Both the position numbers and the translations under genes were made by a program. This document shows positions 35,944-46,486 of a stretch of 64,000 bases of DNA, piece after piece. Source of the DNA: Albifimbria verrucaria (Eukaryota; Ascomycota; Sordariomycetes; Hypocreales; Stachybotryaceae); assembly GCA_020081605.1 (NCBI GenBank), contig JAHREC010000018.1, forward strand, positions 2,170,001 through 2,234,000, given 5' to 3'. The notes beneath the pieces are model-generated. The model was not told the DNA's origin. It ran no database searches and worked only from the letters and a program-made list of their open reading frames with translations. Within the stretch, counting starts at the first letter, position 1. Each line of letters begins with the position of its first letter.

Positions 35944-37098
35944 TAAACACGCTCTCGCTCCGCAACGCCTGGTTTCCTACCAACTTGGGACCACTTACCG
36001 CCAGCCACTCCGCACACCCGCCCCTGTCATCACTCCTCTGCCTCTCCATCCTCACATCCCTCGTCTACCCGCGCTCTCGCACCTGTTGGTCTCGCGAGCT
36101 TCCTCCCATCTACGGCAGTTGGCACGCTGTAAAGCCACCCCTTTTCCCCCTCTCCCCTGATTCAGACTCAAAAAAATGGCTGAAGACATCCTCTACCTTA
36201 CTCTGAAAATTTAAAAAATTGAAATGAAAATTTGGTTGAGGAAACCCCTATCCAAAAGAGTGCTTCGTTATCTCATTGTCCTCGTGCGTCGCCAATGTTG
36301 TAATTGACTTTGTTAGCGTTCTCGTAAGCACCTAATCAAGCTGGAGGCCAGTCCCCAAATTTCGCGAGTAAGGAAGGGCACGGTTGATGAATCAGCATGG
36401 GAGCCAAAGGGCGAAACAAAGACAAAGATTCAGACATGGGCTTGGGCTGTACGCTTCTTGTTATCTCCGTTGATCATCATCGGGCCAGATATTCCCTGCT
36501 GAGACCGAAAGTGGGGCATGGCTCCGGGGCCCGGACTTGGGCACTCATCGGGTACTTGTGCTTACAGCCCGCCCCCATTCTCCCACATAATATTGAGGCT
36601 CTTCATCTGCACTCCACCCAGCAGCAGCCAGATCAAGGCGTCACGAGGTTCAGGCCACCCAAGTGATCTCACGAATTGGCATACAAGGTCGATTGTTTAG
36701 CAGTTCGCTATCTGAGTGTCAAATACCCATGTCTCGACTATGAGAAACGCTCTGCCAATATCATCGCCGTCAACATATAAACCGCTTTCCACTTTCTTGC
36801 TACAAATCCTCTCATCATGAAACGCCATAAACTCCGCGATTGTCCCTATAAAACAAATGCCTCAAATACTCCTTGCCCCAATGTAGTGCAAGTTTCAATA
36901 GTGAATAACCCTGAATAATGGCTCTTTTCAAAAAGTCCGCCGCTGCTAGTCTGTTAGGGAAAATTGCAATGCCGCGCCCATTTGTATGCATCATCTCATA
37001 ATATTATCATGTAGATCGTTATATTCGCCCCCGTGATGTCCGACTGGCGGCATCGACATAGATGTTTTTCGTTACGTGTTATTTTCCGATGCCTCTGG
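35944..37098. other. convergent intergenic 1.2 kb
   Basis: It lies between the BFR1 stop and the stop of the minus-strand gene at 37099. The DNA is A/T-richer in 36150-37030, consistent with two 3' regions facing each other. No gene is seen. Confidence 0.5.
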
Positions 37099-37967
37099 TT
37101 AGTTGATATACGGTGCGTGGGCGTGGCCGTGAGGAGCGTGACCGTGACCATGAGGAGCATGGGCAATGCCGTAGTAAGATTGCGGCGCTGGCGGTGGCGC
37201 ATGAGCCATAACTGGACGGTAACTAACACCGGATCTCCCACCCCGTAGAGCAGGGGTTCGGCGGTCTATGGCTGACGGTGTCCGAGGCCGAGAAGTCTGG
37301 ACTTCGTGATATCCCATGGGAGGAGCGAGAGAGGTAGCAGGTACGGGCATGCCGGGTACCCCGGCAGGAACAGGAACGCCCGAACGACGGTTGGCCTTGC
37401 GGTGCCCGCCCAAGGCGATCAGTGGTGGCTCCTTGACGGCAGGCTCGTCATCGGCGGGTAAAGTGAGCTCGACAAGGCCGAAGAAATATTCCAGAACCTC
37501 AGGATAGCGCTCTACACTGGCTTGCCAATCCTCATCGATACCGCGTTTGAGGGCGGCCTGGGCGTCGGCGATTTGATCTGGGTGAGGAGGCGCGTTGTAG
37601 TAATATCTGGCTTGAGAATGTATGTGTTCCATGAGAGCGGAATGGCTGGCTTTCCTGCGCTCAGCAAGTTGGCGGAAGTACTCCAAGACGTAATCCTGTG
37701 CATGGGCTCGTACCCATTTGCTGGTGAGAAGGGCGATGGAAGGTCAGCAGGGAGCCATTGGCGAGGCAAGACTAATAGGAGAGGTGATGACAAACCGAAT
37801 GTCACTGTATATTGACTTCATCATGCGTTCCTCGGCCGCCTTGATGGACTGCTCAAGGACCTTGGCCTCGCACTCACAAGCCTCGGTTGCGGGGCCTGGC
37901 ATACTGCGCAGTCCGGGTCCATCCTGATGACGGACTTCCGAGACGACTTAGAACCTCTGCCGTACAT
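37099..37967 (-). CDS. uncharacterised fungal protein with N-terminal Cys cluster and His/Gly-rich tail
   Basis: I do not know a named function. Two exons (37967-37796 and 37720-37099, 75-nt intron) plus one missing base in GGGG at 37891-37894 sum to 795 nt, giving 264 residues. The start MYGRGSKSSRKSV leads into PDCAVCQAPATEACECEAK, a CxxC...CxC cluster that could bind zinc and resembles the first half of a MYND finger. The core (WVRAHAQDYVLEYFRQLAER, PPHPDQIADAQAALKRGIDE, YPEVLEYFFGLVELTLP) looks conserved and helical. The C-terminal 90 residues are Pro/Gly/His-rich and end in HGHGHAPHGHAHAP repeats. Conservation-like composition and exact frame repair argue that the gene is real. Confidence 0.75.
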
Positions 37968-38014
37968 TTTAGCTGGCCGCCTCGGACCGGAGTCAGGAAG
38001 CACGGGGAGAGAAG

Positions 38015-38048
38015 AGGCGAGGTGAGGTGAGGTGAGGTGAGGTAAGGT
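38015..38048 (-). repeat. CCTCA pentamer array upstream of the 37967 start
   Basis: On the minus strand it reads CCTTA, four CCTCA, CCTCG, CCTC. It sits about 50-80 bp upstream of the ATG at 37967, probably in the 5' leader. It shares a 29-base identical core with the array at 29733-29762. Confidence 0.85.
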
Positions 38049-38965
38049 GACTGCTCAGGGCGAGGGAGTGATGGTGGTGGTGTTCGGTGTCGTCGTCGTT
38101 GTGGGGTCAAAGGATAATGTACAGAGTGCATCAAGACTTGGGCACGGCATGGACGGCGAGAGCAATGGGCGCCTCTCCCCAGGACATGAAGCCCGGGTCT
38201 CTCATGAGGATGAAGAGAGTAAATCCGAATCACCAATGGGCAACCGGGAAGAGGGGAGGATAGAGGGAGGGAGGGAAGGGGTGGAAGGGGAGACGCTTGA
38301 GAGGACGAGGCGCCGGGTGGGAAGCAGTGATGAATCGAAGACGATGAAGGGCGAGGAGAGCAGCAAACTGACCTGGTTAAGAGAAGGAGAGGAAGTAGCC
38401 AGATAGGGCGAAGAGGTTATGTCAGGCAAGGTATAGTAAGGTAGCAAGCAAGCAGCAAGCAGCAAGCAAGCAGCAAGGCGTCGCTCAGTCGTGCGTGGCA
38501 GGCGGTAAAGGAGGGAGAAAAGCCCGCCGGCAATGGCAAAGTCGGTATCAGATCGGGCTCTCGTTTGATCTGAGAGGGAGGGAGGGACGGATGGACGGAC
38601 GGGGTCGGGTGAGTTTGTTTGGTTTGCTGCAAGCCGAAGCGGTAGCGGCAGTGGCAGCAGCAGCAGTGACAGTGGTAGCAGCAACGGCGGCGGCGGTAGG
38701 TCAATTGATGGGCTGAGGAGCAGCTGGAGGGAGTGGAAGAGTGGGAGTGGGAGAGGGAGAGAAGCAGCAGAGGGAGATTTGAGGGTACGGGAGGGAAGAT
38801 CAGGGGCGTGGGGAACCAGGTAGGGAACGATGCGATGCAATGTGGAGATGTCGAATGAGGAGAGACGGTGCAACGCCCAACGGTGTCGTGGCTCGAATAG
38901 CGGGACTGGGAAGGGTATGCAGGCTGGCCCAATGGTCGCCCATCAGGTGGTATAGCTGCAGTCCT

Positions 38966-38994
38966 GGTGTGTGTGTGTGTGCGTGTGTGTGTGC
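38966..38994. repeat. GT dinucleotide microsatellite
   Basis: About 14 GT units interrupted twice by GC. It lies within the divergent region between the genes at 37967 and 40453. Confidence 0.9.
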
Positions 38995-39614
38995 GTCTAT
39001 GCGCGTGAGAGCAAGCCCGTCGGTTTGTGTGTGCGTTCTCTAGCCATGTACGATGGCGTGGTATCTGTGTGTGTTGGAAACTTGTTTCAAACGAGTCAAG
39101 GCTCGTCGAACGTGAGACTACTCGTTGTCGTTGCAGTGCAGTGGGGAAAGTGAAAGAAGAAAAGAAAAGAAAAGAAATCGTGGGTTTTGAGGTTCATGAA
39201 CCATTGGGGAGGGATAAAAACCCCCAGAGGACCTGAACAAAGGTACAGTACAAGCACAAACAAACAAAGCTTGGTGCAGTAATAGGGTAGGTACAGGTAG
39301 TGCGTAGTGAGCAGGTACAATCAATGGCTAAGGTAGGTAGTAGGTAGGTACTATACTATACCGTACTGCATAAGGTCATCCATTCACTACAGGTGCTGGT
39401 TGGCCAATTTGTACCACCCATTGGCTCGCCGTCTTGGTAAGTACCTACCGTACCATGCTCATGCTTGTGCTGAATGTGCTTTATTAATGCTTTCACGAAG
39501 GTGCCACAAGATGCCAGCACCAGCTTACGTTTGAGGGGGCAACAGACGAAATGAGAAATGCAACCAGGCGAGACTTTCTAGCGGTCTAGAGCCGCCCCAG
39601 GCCAGGATCAGGAG

Positions 39615-39619
<5 letters not shown>

Positions 39620-39655
<36 letters not shown>
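39620..39655. repeat. CAG trinucleotide microsatellite
   Basis: About 12 uninterrupted CAG/GCA units in non-coding DNA. The only ORF reading it gives a poly-Cys run on the minus strand and is not a credible gene. Confidence 0.9.
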
Positions 39656-39657
<2 letters not shown>

Positions 39658-40452
39658 CGTCTCATCTGGATGGGCGCTGTTTGCATCACCGGGCTTCTTG
39701 TGCTGTGCTCCTGTGCTGGTCTATGTACGTATGCTAGCATGCTTTGCCCAGAGCCGCCGCTTATTATCTAACCAGGGGTATATACACTCTCTACATACAC
39801 GAATCGATGCGCTGGTGGTTGGTACCGCAACCCTTTCCCCATTCCGCCGCCATCCAGACGGACCATGACAAACCACAGGCTCGCTGTGGCGACCACCACC
39901 CACGCACGCCAAAGGAGCTGCAGCACTAGACAGATGGATGAACAAACAGGTCGAGATAAACAGGCGGTCTGGCCTGGGCCTGGCCCGGCACCTGCGGGTG
40001 GCTTTCGGGCAAATTCCTCCTAGGCCGAGGCTCTGGCGCCGTGTCCCGTTTAGGCAAGCTAACATGGCCAGCGCAAGATGCTGTCCTCTCGAGACCTCGC
40101 CAGAGACAGAGGAGGGCTTGGTTTGGGAAATGTCTTCGATCCATCTATCCCTTTGGTCCAAAAAATCCAGGCTGTAGAGAGACATGGATTCTGCAACATG
40201 ATCAAGTGCAATTTTTCCAGCCCACCGCCGTCGAAAGCCAAGACTATCAGCCGCCTCCACTCCCCTTGTCCCCAATCCCTTGTCCCGTCCGCACACACGT
40301 CCCAAAATGGCAATTCCCAAATACCAGGCCCAGGCCCAAGCTTAGCCTTTTCTTATCTTATCGCCTTCCTTACCAGCTCCAGAAATTTTGGCTGCTGCGA
40401 CATCACCAGAACATCCAGGCCTTCACCACCTACCGTCAGAACCGCCGCAGCC

Positions 40453-42375
40453 ATGGCGCCCAGGTGTTCCGCCGCCTCTTCTATACTCGCCCCTTTCTTT
40501 ATCCTTCTCTTTCCTAGCTTCTTCCCGTCGAGTGCCATTTGCCATTATCAATGGCTCTGTGGCCGCCCACCAAGCACGAGCTTCCTCCTCGACGTCCGAC
40601 TCGGCTTCGTCCACCTCCCCACGTCTACGGCGCTTAATGACCTGCCCGAGTCGCGCCTGAATCCGAGACCCGACGATTACGCCGCTCCCTATTTCGCAGA
40701 CAAAGCCCAGCTATCCCTCTATGCCGGTCGCGGAGGCAATGGCTGCGTCTCTTTCCTCCGAGAGGCTTTCTTGCCAGAGGGTCCCCCAACGGCGGCGACG
40801 GTGGTGCCGGTGGTAACGTCTATATTCAGGCAGCCCACGGCGAGACTTCACTCCACAAACTTGCCAGGCGTCGTTTTATCCGCGCCGGGAATGGTAAGCA
40901 CGGCCAGGGAAGCGCGCAGCGGCACACGTGGCGAGGATGTTGTTATCACCGTCCCTGTCGGTACCGTCCTCCGCGAGATTGAGCGCGAAGACCCCGCCGC
41001 CGAAGAGGCCATGAGCTTCCGCGCCTGGCGCGTCCTGCAGAAGCAGCGCAAGCGGGAGGTTCGCGAGAAGACAGAGCTGGAAGAGCGCGAGCGTCGCAAG
41101 CAGGCTGCCCTGGATGAGCAGGCCGAACGTGTCCTGCGCGAGGAACGTGCCGAGGAGAACGATGATTTGGAAGAGGAGGAGGAGGAAGAGGAGGAGGAGT
41201 TTGACGACAATGATGAGCACGAGCGCCGCTCAAGACAGCGTAGGAGTGATCCGGAAGAGGAGGAAGACTTGGAACTGGATGACCCTCAGCGCGGCAAGTG
41301 GCTGTTATACCCAGGCATGACCAAGAACGAGATGCGAAGCTCCTCGTTTCCCAAGCTCCTCGACGTACCCGCTACTTCCAACAGCCTCCCGCCCCGATTT
41401 ACCTTGATCTCTCGAAACCCACGCCACGACCTATCCTCCTCGCTGCGGGTGGTGTCGGCGGCCTAGGCAACCCCCATTTCACATCGAGAACCCATCCCCG
41501 TCCCGTCTTCGCAACTAGGGGTGACGACGCCGTCAGCATCAAGGTCGAGCTCGAGCTCAAGCTCCTCGCTGACGTCGGCCTCGTCGGTCTGCCTAACGCC
41601 GGCAAGAGCACCCTTCTGCGCGCCATGTCCAACAGCCGCGCCCGTGTCGGCAACTGGGCTTTTACCACTTTGCAGCCCAACATCGGTACCGTTGTCCTCG
41701 ATAAATACACCGGCCGTCCCGAAATCCGGTCTGCTCGTCGCCATTCTAGTGATGACGAGAACTCTGACGACGCCGAAGCTCTTGCACGCACCCGCTTCAC
41801 CATCGCTGATATTCCCGGTCTCATCGAGGGCGCCCACCTCGACCGCGGCCTAGGCATCGCCTTCCTTCGCCACGTCGAGCGTGCTCGCGTGCTTGCCTTT
41901 GTCATCGATCTATCCGCTGGCAACGCCGTCGCCGCCCTCAATGCTCTCTGGCGCGAAGTCGGCCTTTACGCCCAGATGCGCGACGAAGAAGAGCAAGATC
42001 GCGAGGCTAGCGCCCGCGTGGATTGGGACATGGCATCCGAGGTCCGCGGCCCTGTAGACGATGGCTGGGGCGGTCCCAGTTCACTATCCCCACGCTTCAG
42101 ACATTAGACACCGACTCAATGAATTCCGTCCCACGGCGCAGATTGCTGCCAAGCCGTGGTTCGTCGTCGCCACAAAGGCTGACCTGCCAGGGACTCAGGC
42201 CAACTTCAAGGAGCTGAAGGCCTACCTGGAGAGCATCAACCGCGGCGAGGCACCTCACCCCAGCGGTGTAGATGGTGCTTGGGTGAAGAACTGCACGGCC
42301 ATTCCCGTCAGCGCCATCCACGGTCAGGGTGTCGAGCGTATTGTTCACTGGACAGTTGGTCTGCTGGACGAGTAA
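40453..42375 (+). CDS. MTG2: mitochondrial Obg-type GTPase (ribosome assembly)
   Basis: Mtg2 is the mitochondrial Obg GTPase needed for large-subunit assembly. The Obg fold is recognisable by LSLYAGRGGNGCVSFLREAF, the glycine-rich GPPNGGDGGAGGNVYIQA (after frame repair), VVITVPVGTVL and ILLAAGGVGGLGNPHF. The GTPase domain has the G1 motif GLPNAGKST, the switch region FTTLQPNIG, G3 DIPGLIEGAH and the TKAD-type G4 (VVATKADLPG). A charged insert of about 110 residues with a poly-Glu run interrupts the Obg fold (about 41010-41290). Frame breaks at 40617-40620, 40783-40787, 41358-41359 and 42067-42070 need one base each; another near 40912 needs two. The N-terminus is uncertain because frames disagree before 40620; the ATG at 40453 is a provisional start, and a mitochondrial presequence is expected there. 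Confidence 0.88.
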
Positions 42376-42572
42376 TGAGCAGAGCAGTATTCAAGACGCA
42401 TGGGTCCGGTGGCCCCCTGCTGTGTATATCATGTAACTACTAGAGACGAAATCATAGATGGCCTCAAAAACACTTGCATGTGGAGGGGCTTGTATAATAG
42501 TGAAACAGAACGAAATATATGTATAAGTGTACACTACTCCTATTCTCCCATTGTACTTTTAATTCCCCATGA

Positions 42573-45213
42573 TCATGACGCCTCCTCCGGCGACGGAGCA
42601 TCCTCCACATCAACATCGTTCACAACATCACCTTGAGTAGCCTCCTCCTCAGTCTTGGTCTCCGTTCCAGAGTCCTGGGCCTTGTCCTTGTCCTTGTTCA
42701 GGCCGATGTTGATCAGCGGCGAAGTATCGTTAAAGACACGCAGCAACATGGCCGAACGGTCCTCCTTGGGCAGCATCAGGTTCAGCGAGTGAATGCTCTT
42801 CCAAAGAGGCAGTGCCATCCGCTCCTGGAACTCCGGATCCGTGCCATCGGGTTCCACCCTGAGCACACAGCAGCCCATGCCGATGTCGCGCACGCGCTCG
42901 CCGATCTCGTCAAAGTTCTCCCATCGCTTATCCGCGATGCGGGGAACATCTCAATCAGGAGTTTCCTGAGTGTCTCCTTGTTGCGGAGATGAACAACGCG
43001 AGACTCGCCAACATAGCCTTGGAGGATGGGCATGCCCTCTGACTGAATACGCCATCGGCAGACCTCCGCAGAGGGTGCGTCTTGCTTCATGAACATCTTG
43101 ACACCACCGTGAATGAACTTGACACCCCTGCCTTCGTTCTCAATAAGGATGTCTCGCAGCAGCGCGCTTGTGTAGTAGATAGCCTTGGCGGGCTCACCCA
43201 TGGCGTTGCGCACCATGTAGCGGTCGTCAGGGAATCGTGTAGAAATGCTGTAGAACTCCTTGATGTTCTGGATGATTGGGTGGGAAGGATCAAGGAACTT
43301 GAAAGGCTCCTCGGCAGGTGGTCCCTTCTCCTTCTTGGGCTTGCCGCTTGGCTTGTTGTCCTGTGCAGCAGGCGTAGTGGCTTCAGATTCAACCTTGGCC
43401 TTCTTCGCTGGCTGGTCCTCGCCTTCAGTGGTCTCCTCCAGAGCTCGCTTTGTACCGTTGGTTGATGTCTCCTCCATCGGCACATCCTCAGTGGTAGCAC
43501 TCTGCTCTTCCTTGGCCACCGGTACTTCTGTCGCAGGCTCGGCTACAGGCGCTGCCTTCTCCTCTTGCTGCTCGGTGACGGCAGGCTCAGTGGTGGCAGG
43601 CTCGGTAGCAGCAGGCTCGGCGTCTGCTGAGTCGTTGGCCTTGGTCTCGGTGGTCTTGGGCTCGTTTTCGTTTCTAGCTCTGAATTCTGCCTTCTTGTGA
43701 AGAACGGTGATGAAGAAGCCGCCAGTATCCTGGAGGTGAGGGTAGACTCTCATGCAGCGCTCAAGAGGCAGGTCGGGGTATCAGATCCCTCGGCGCGAGG
43801 GAACATGGTCTGCACCACGCGTCCGGGAATCACACCATCGTTCTCCTTGGCATATGCCTCAACTTCCTCCCAGCTGCTCCAGATCTTGGCCGCCTTGTCC
43901 ATAATCTTCCACTGCTTCATGCCAGGCCTGCGCTTAAGTTGGGGTAGTTGGTCGCTGCAGTCAACAATCTCAACCTTGGATGGTCCTCCGCATCGATCAA
44001 TGGCCGCTGCGATAACAGACTCGTTCTCGACGGGGTTCATGCTGCAGGTGGAGTAGACAACACGACCGCCAGGCTTGAGCATTTGCAAGGCTCGGACGAG
44101 GATACGGATCTGGGTCTGATGCAAGCCAAGTGCACTTCCAGGCTGCCAATCCTTCCACAAATTGGCGTTCTTTCGCAGCGTACCGTCACCGGAACAAGGG
44201 ACGTCGGCCAGGATTCTGTCGAACTTCAGATACACGGGCTTTCCAGAAGCATCGGCCGGGAGCCTTATCGAAGGGAACGCGGTGGCATCGTGGTTGGTGA
44301 CGAGGAGGTTAGGAGATGACAGACGCTTCAGCTGATGAACAAGCATGTGTCCGCGCTTGTAGTCGGAGTCGTTGGCAATGAGGAGACCAGTGGCCCTGCC
44401 GGCGTCGGAGGAATCGGCTTCGAGGTCAGCGTTGGCCTCGTCCTCAGTCTCGCGGCCGAGCTCGAGACCATCCTCTTTAGCGAACGATCGCAGAACCTTC
44501 CTGACGCGGGCTTCTTCGCCTTGGTGAATCATCTCAACCAGCTGTGCCGACTTGCTGCCGGGAGCAGCGCACATGTCGAGAACAGTCATGCCTGGTCGCA
44601 GATCCATCAGCAGAGGTGGGATCATGCTGACGACCTCCTGTCTGCTGATGTTGCCGACAGTCGTCTCGGAGACGAGGAATTTCTGGAAGGCGGCGAAGGG
44701 AGGGAACTTTCGGATGACGTTCTTGGGCGTAGTCATCCACCAGGCCAGCTCATCGGGATACCACGGCACGGCCATGGGCGCCTCGACAGCGCTGCCATCC
44801 TCGTGCTCGATCTTGACGATTTCTGGGATGTAACGGGTCTGGAGAAGCTTCTTGACAGCAAGAGCGTGGCTTTGTGCCGTCGTTAGTTAAAGCGCAGACA
44901 CGGCAGGCTGTAGATGGGAACATACCCTTAGAACCACAGAACCGGAAGCTGTTGGGCAGCTCGCGCTTGAGCGCAGCCCAGTACTGCTCCTTCTCCTCTT
45001 CGGGGAGCTCTAGAAGGGCGTCGTAGAATCTCTGGATCTTTTCGTTCTCCTTCTTGATGGTTGGGTAAGTGCGCCAGCCAGGTTGGCCATCGCCTTGTTC
45101 GCGAGCGCCTCCGCCACCGCGACGGCCCTTGCCCTGCGCAGGAAATGTCAGCAATTGGAAACAGCGCGGTTCATTCTGGATGCGCGACGTACTCTGAAGC
45201 CCTTTCTACCCAT
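42573..45213 (-). CDS. TRM4: tRNA (cytosine-5) methyltransferase, NSUN2 type
   Basis: Trm4/Ncl1 makes m5C in tRNA using SAM, mainly in the nucleus. The start MGRKGFR is joined across an intron to GKGRRGGGG. Then follow FYDALLELPEEEKEQYWAAL, the SAM-binding VLDMCAAPGSKSAQL and the two catalytic cysteine motifs DVPCSGDGTLRKN and YSTCSMNPVENE. A Lys/Glu/Ala-rich linker (about 43330-43690) carries a possible nuclear signal (QPAKKAKVE). The C-terminal domain follows with SHPIIQNIKEFYSISTRFPD and HLRNKETLRKLLIEMFP. Frame breaks at 43775-43778 and 42941-42944 (GGGG on the plus strand) each need one base. The splice junction near 44930 also fits best with one extra G. Its stop lies about 200 bp from the MTG2 stop (convergent). 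Confidence 0.94.
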
Positions 45214-46486
45214 GTCTGCGGTTGAATTGGTGAGAAAAGTGTCTTGCGCCAGACACGAAATTTTCCTCTGCAGTGAAAAAGTAAGAAAGATTCCAACCGG
45301 CGAAAGTGCCCCGCTGGCTTGCACCCGCGGGAGCGCTAAGATGGCTGGGTGGTGGGTGGGTGCATTGCAGGGGCCTGCTGACAATTTAGCGAAGGCTACC
45401 CTACATCTCGGGTTACATACCGCTGGATGAAGATGGCTAGGTGCAGTGCTTGACGTAGCCTGCAGATTATCTGTCCATTCGAAATGTATGAATATTAGCA
45501 TCAGTGTAACTTTACATGATGATTAAAGTCACATGATATAGATGTCGCAAGAACCGTTCTTGCCAGCACCTACCTTAGGTAACGTATCAACATTGTTACC
45601 TTCCGTATCATTCCTACTCTCTCTTCGCTACCTGGGTACTCTGGTAGGCAAGCAGTGCCTAGCTGCTGCCTATGCTGCCTGCGCTGCCTACTGCAACTTG
45701 CAGGGAAGGTACTGTAGGTACCCGCCACGATAGCCAATCAGAGACAAGCAAGACCAGCCACCGCCCGGCAGAAACACAATCACCCTGCGCACGGGCCACG
45801 ACATCGTCTCTATATAATCTCGACGACCTCCTCGCCTTTTAGACCTTTTCTTCTTTTCTTCTTCATACTTACCTTGTTCCGTTTTCCCAAGATCAAGAAC
45901 CTGGGGAAGCAGAGTGGAGGGCCTGCATTGCATATCGCGGAGTCGCTCCGCTCTCCATTGTCCTTCGGGGCCATGGGGGCGTAATTTTGATTTCACAACT
46001 CTTGTTTTCATTGTGCTGCCTTGCTTGACGGGGCCATGAAGAAGACCGGCGAGATCTCCTAGTTGGAGAAGAGGAGCGTACATGACTTAGAGGTATTGTA
46101 ATGGTGATGTGACATGTTGGGGCCATCGCGAGCAGATAAGAATGTGATACGGTAATACCTAAACATTGGACAAAACGGGCTGTCCATGCTGGTGGAGCTT
46201 TATTGTGATACAGCTAGGACAGCTCTTCATAGCAAGTTGCCAACGTAATGTATTGTCGCCAGTAGCCTGGTTACTTGCTACACAAGCCAAGCCCTTCCCA
46301 TACCACCGTAGGCAAGGTCGACGCTGGTCAGACCATCACCAAAGTTTTCATTCATTGCGTGAGTATACAATATATACGCCAGCTGTGAGAACTTATGTAG
46401 CCTAGCCGATCGTCACTTAAACAGAGTCAACCCACCAATGGCGCTCAAAACAATACAAATATGTAGCCTAGAAGTTCCCAAATCTA
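45214..46486. promoter_or_regulatory. TRM4 upstream region and UTP21 downstream region
   Basis: No gene is supported in this 1.3 kb. It contains GTCACATGAT near 45527-45537, about 320 bp upstream of the TRM4 ATG, and a strong GGTA/TACC and CTGCC cluster (45566-45725). Confidence 0.45.

Larger units (their letters stand above)
37968..40452. promoter_or_regulatory. divergent 2.5 kb region rich in simple repeats
   Basis: The region separates the minus-strand gene at 37967 from MTG2. It contains a CCTCA array (38015-38048), AGCAAGC repeats (38437-38478), a GT tract (38966-38994), two GGTA clusters (39286-39350, 39425-39460) and a CAG tract (39620-39655). ORFs here are low-complexity. The last 400 bp probably hold the MTG2 leader. 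Confidence 0.55.
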
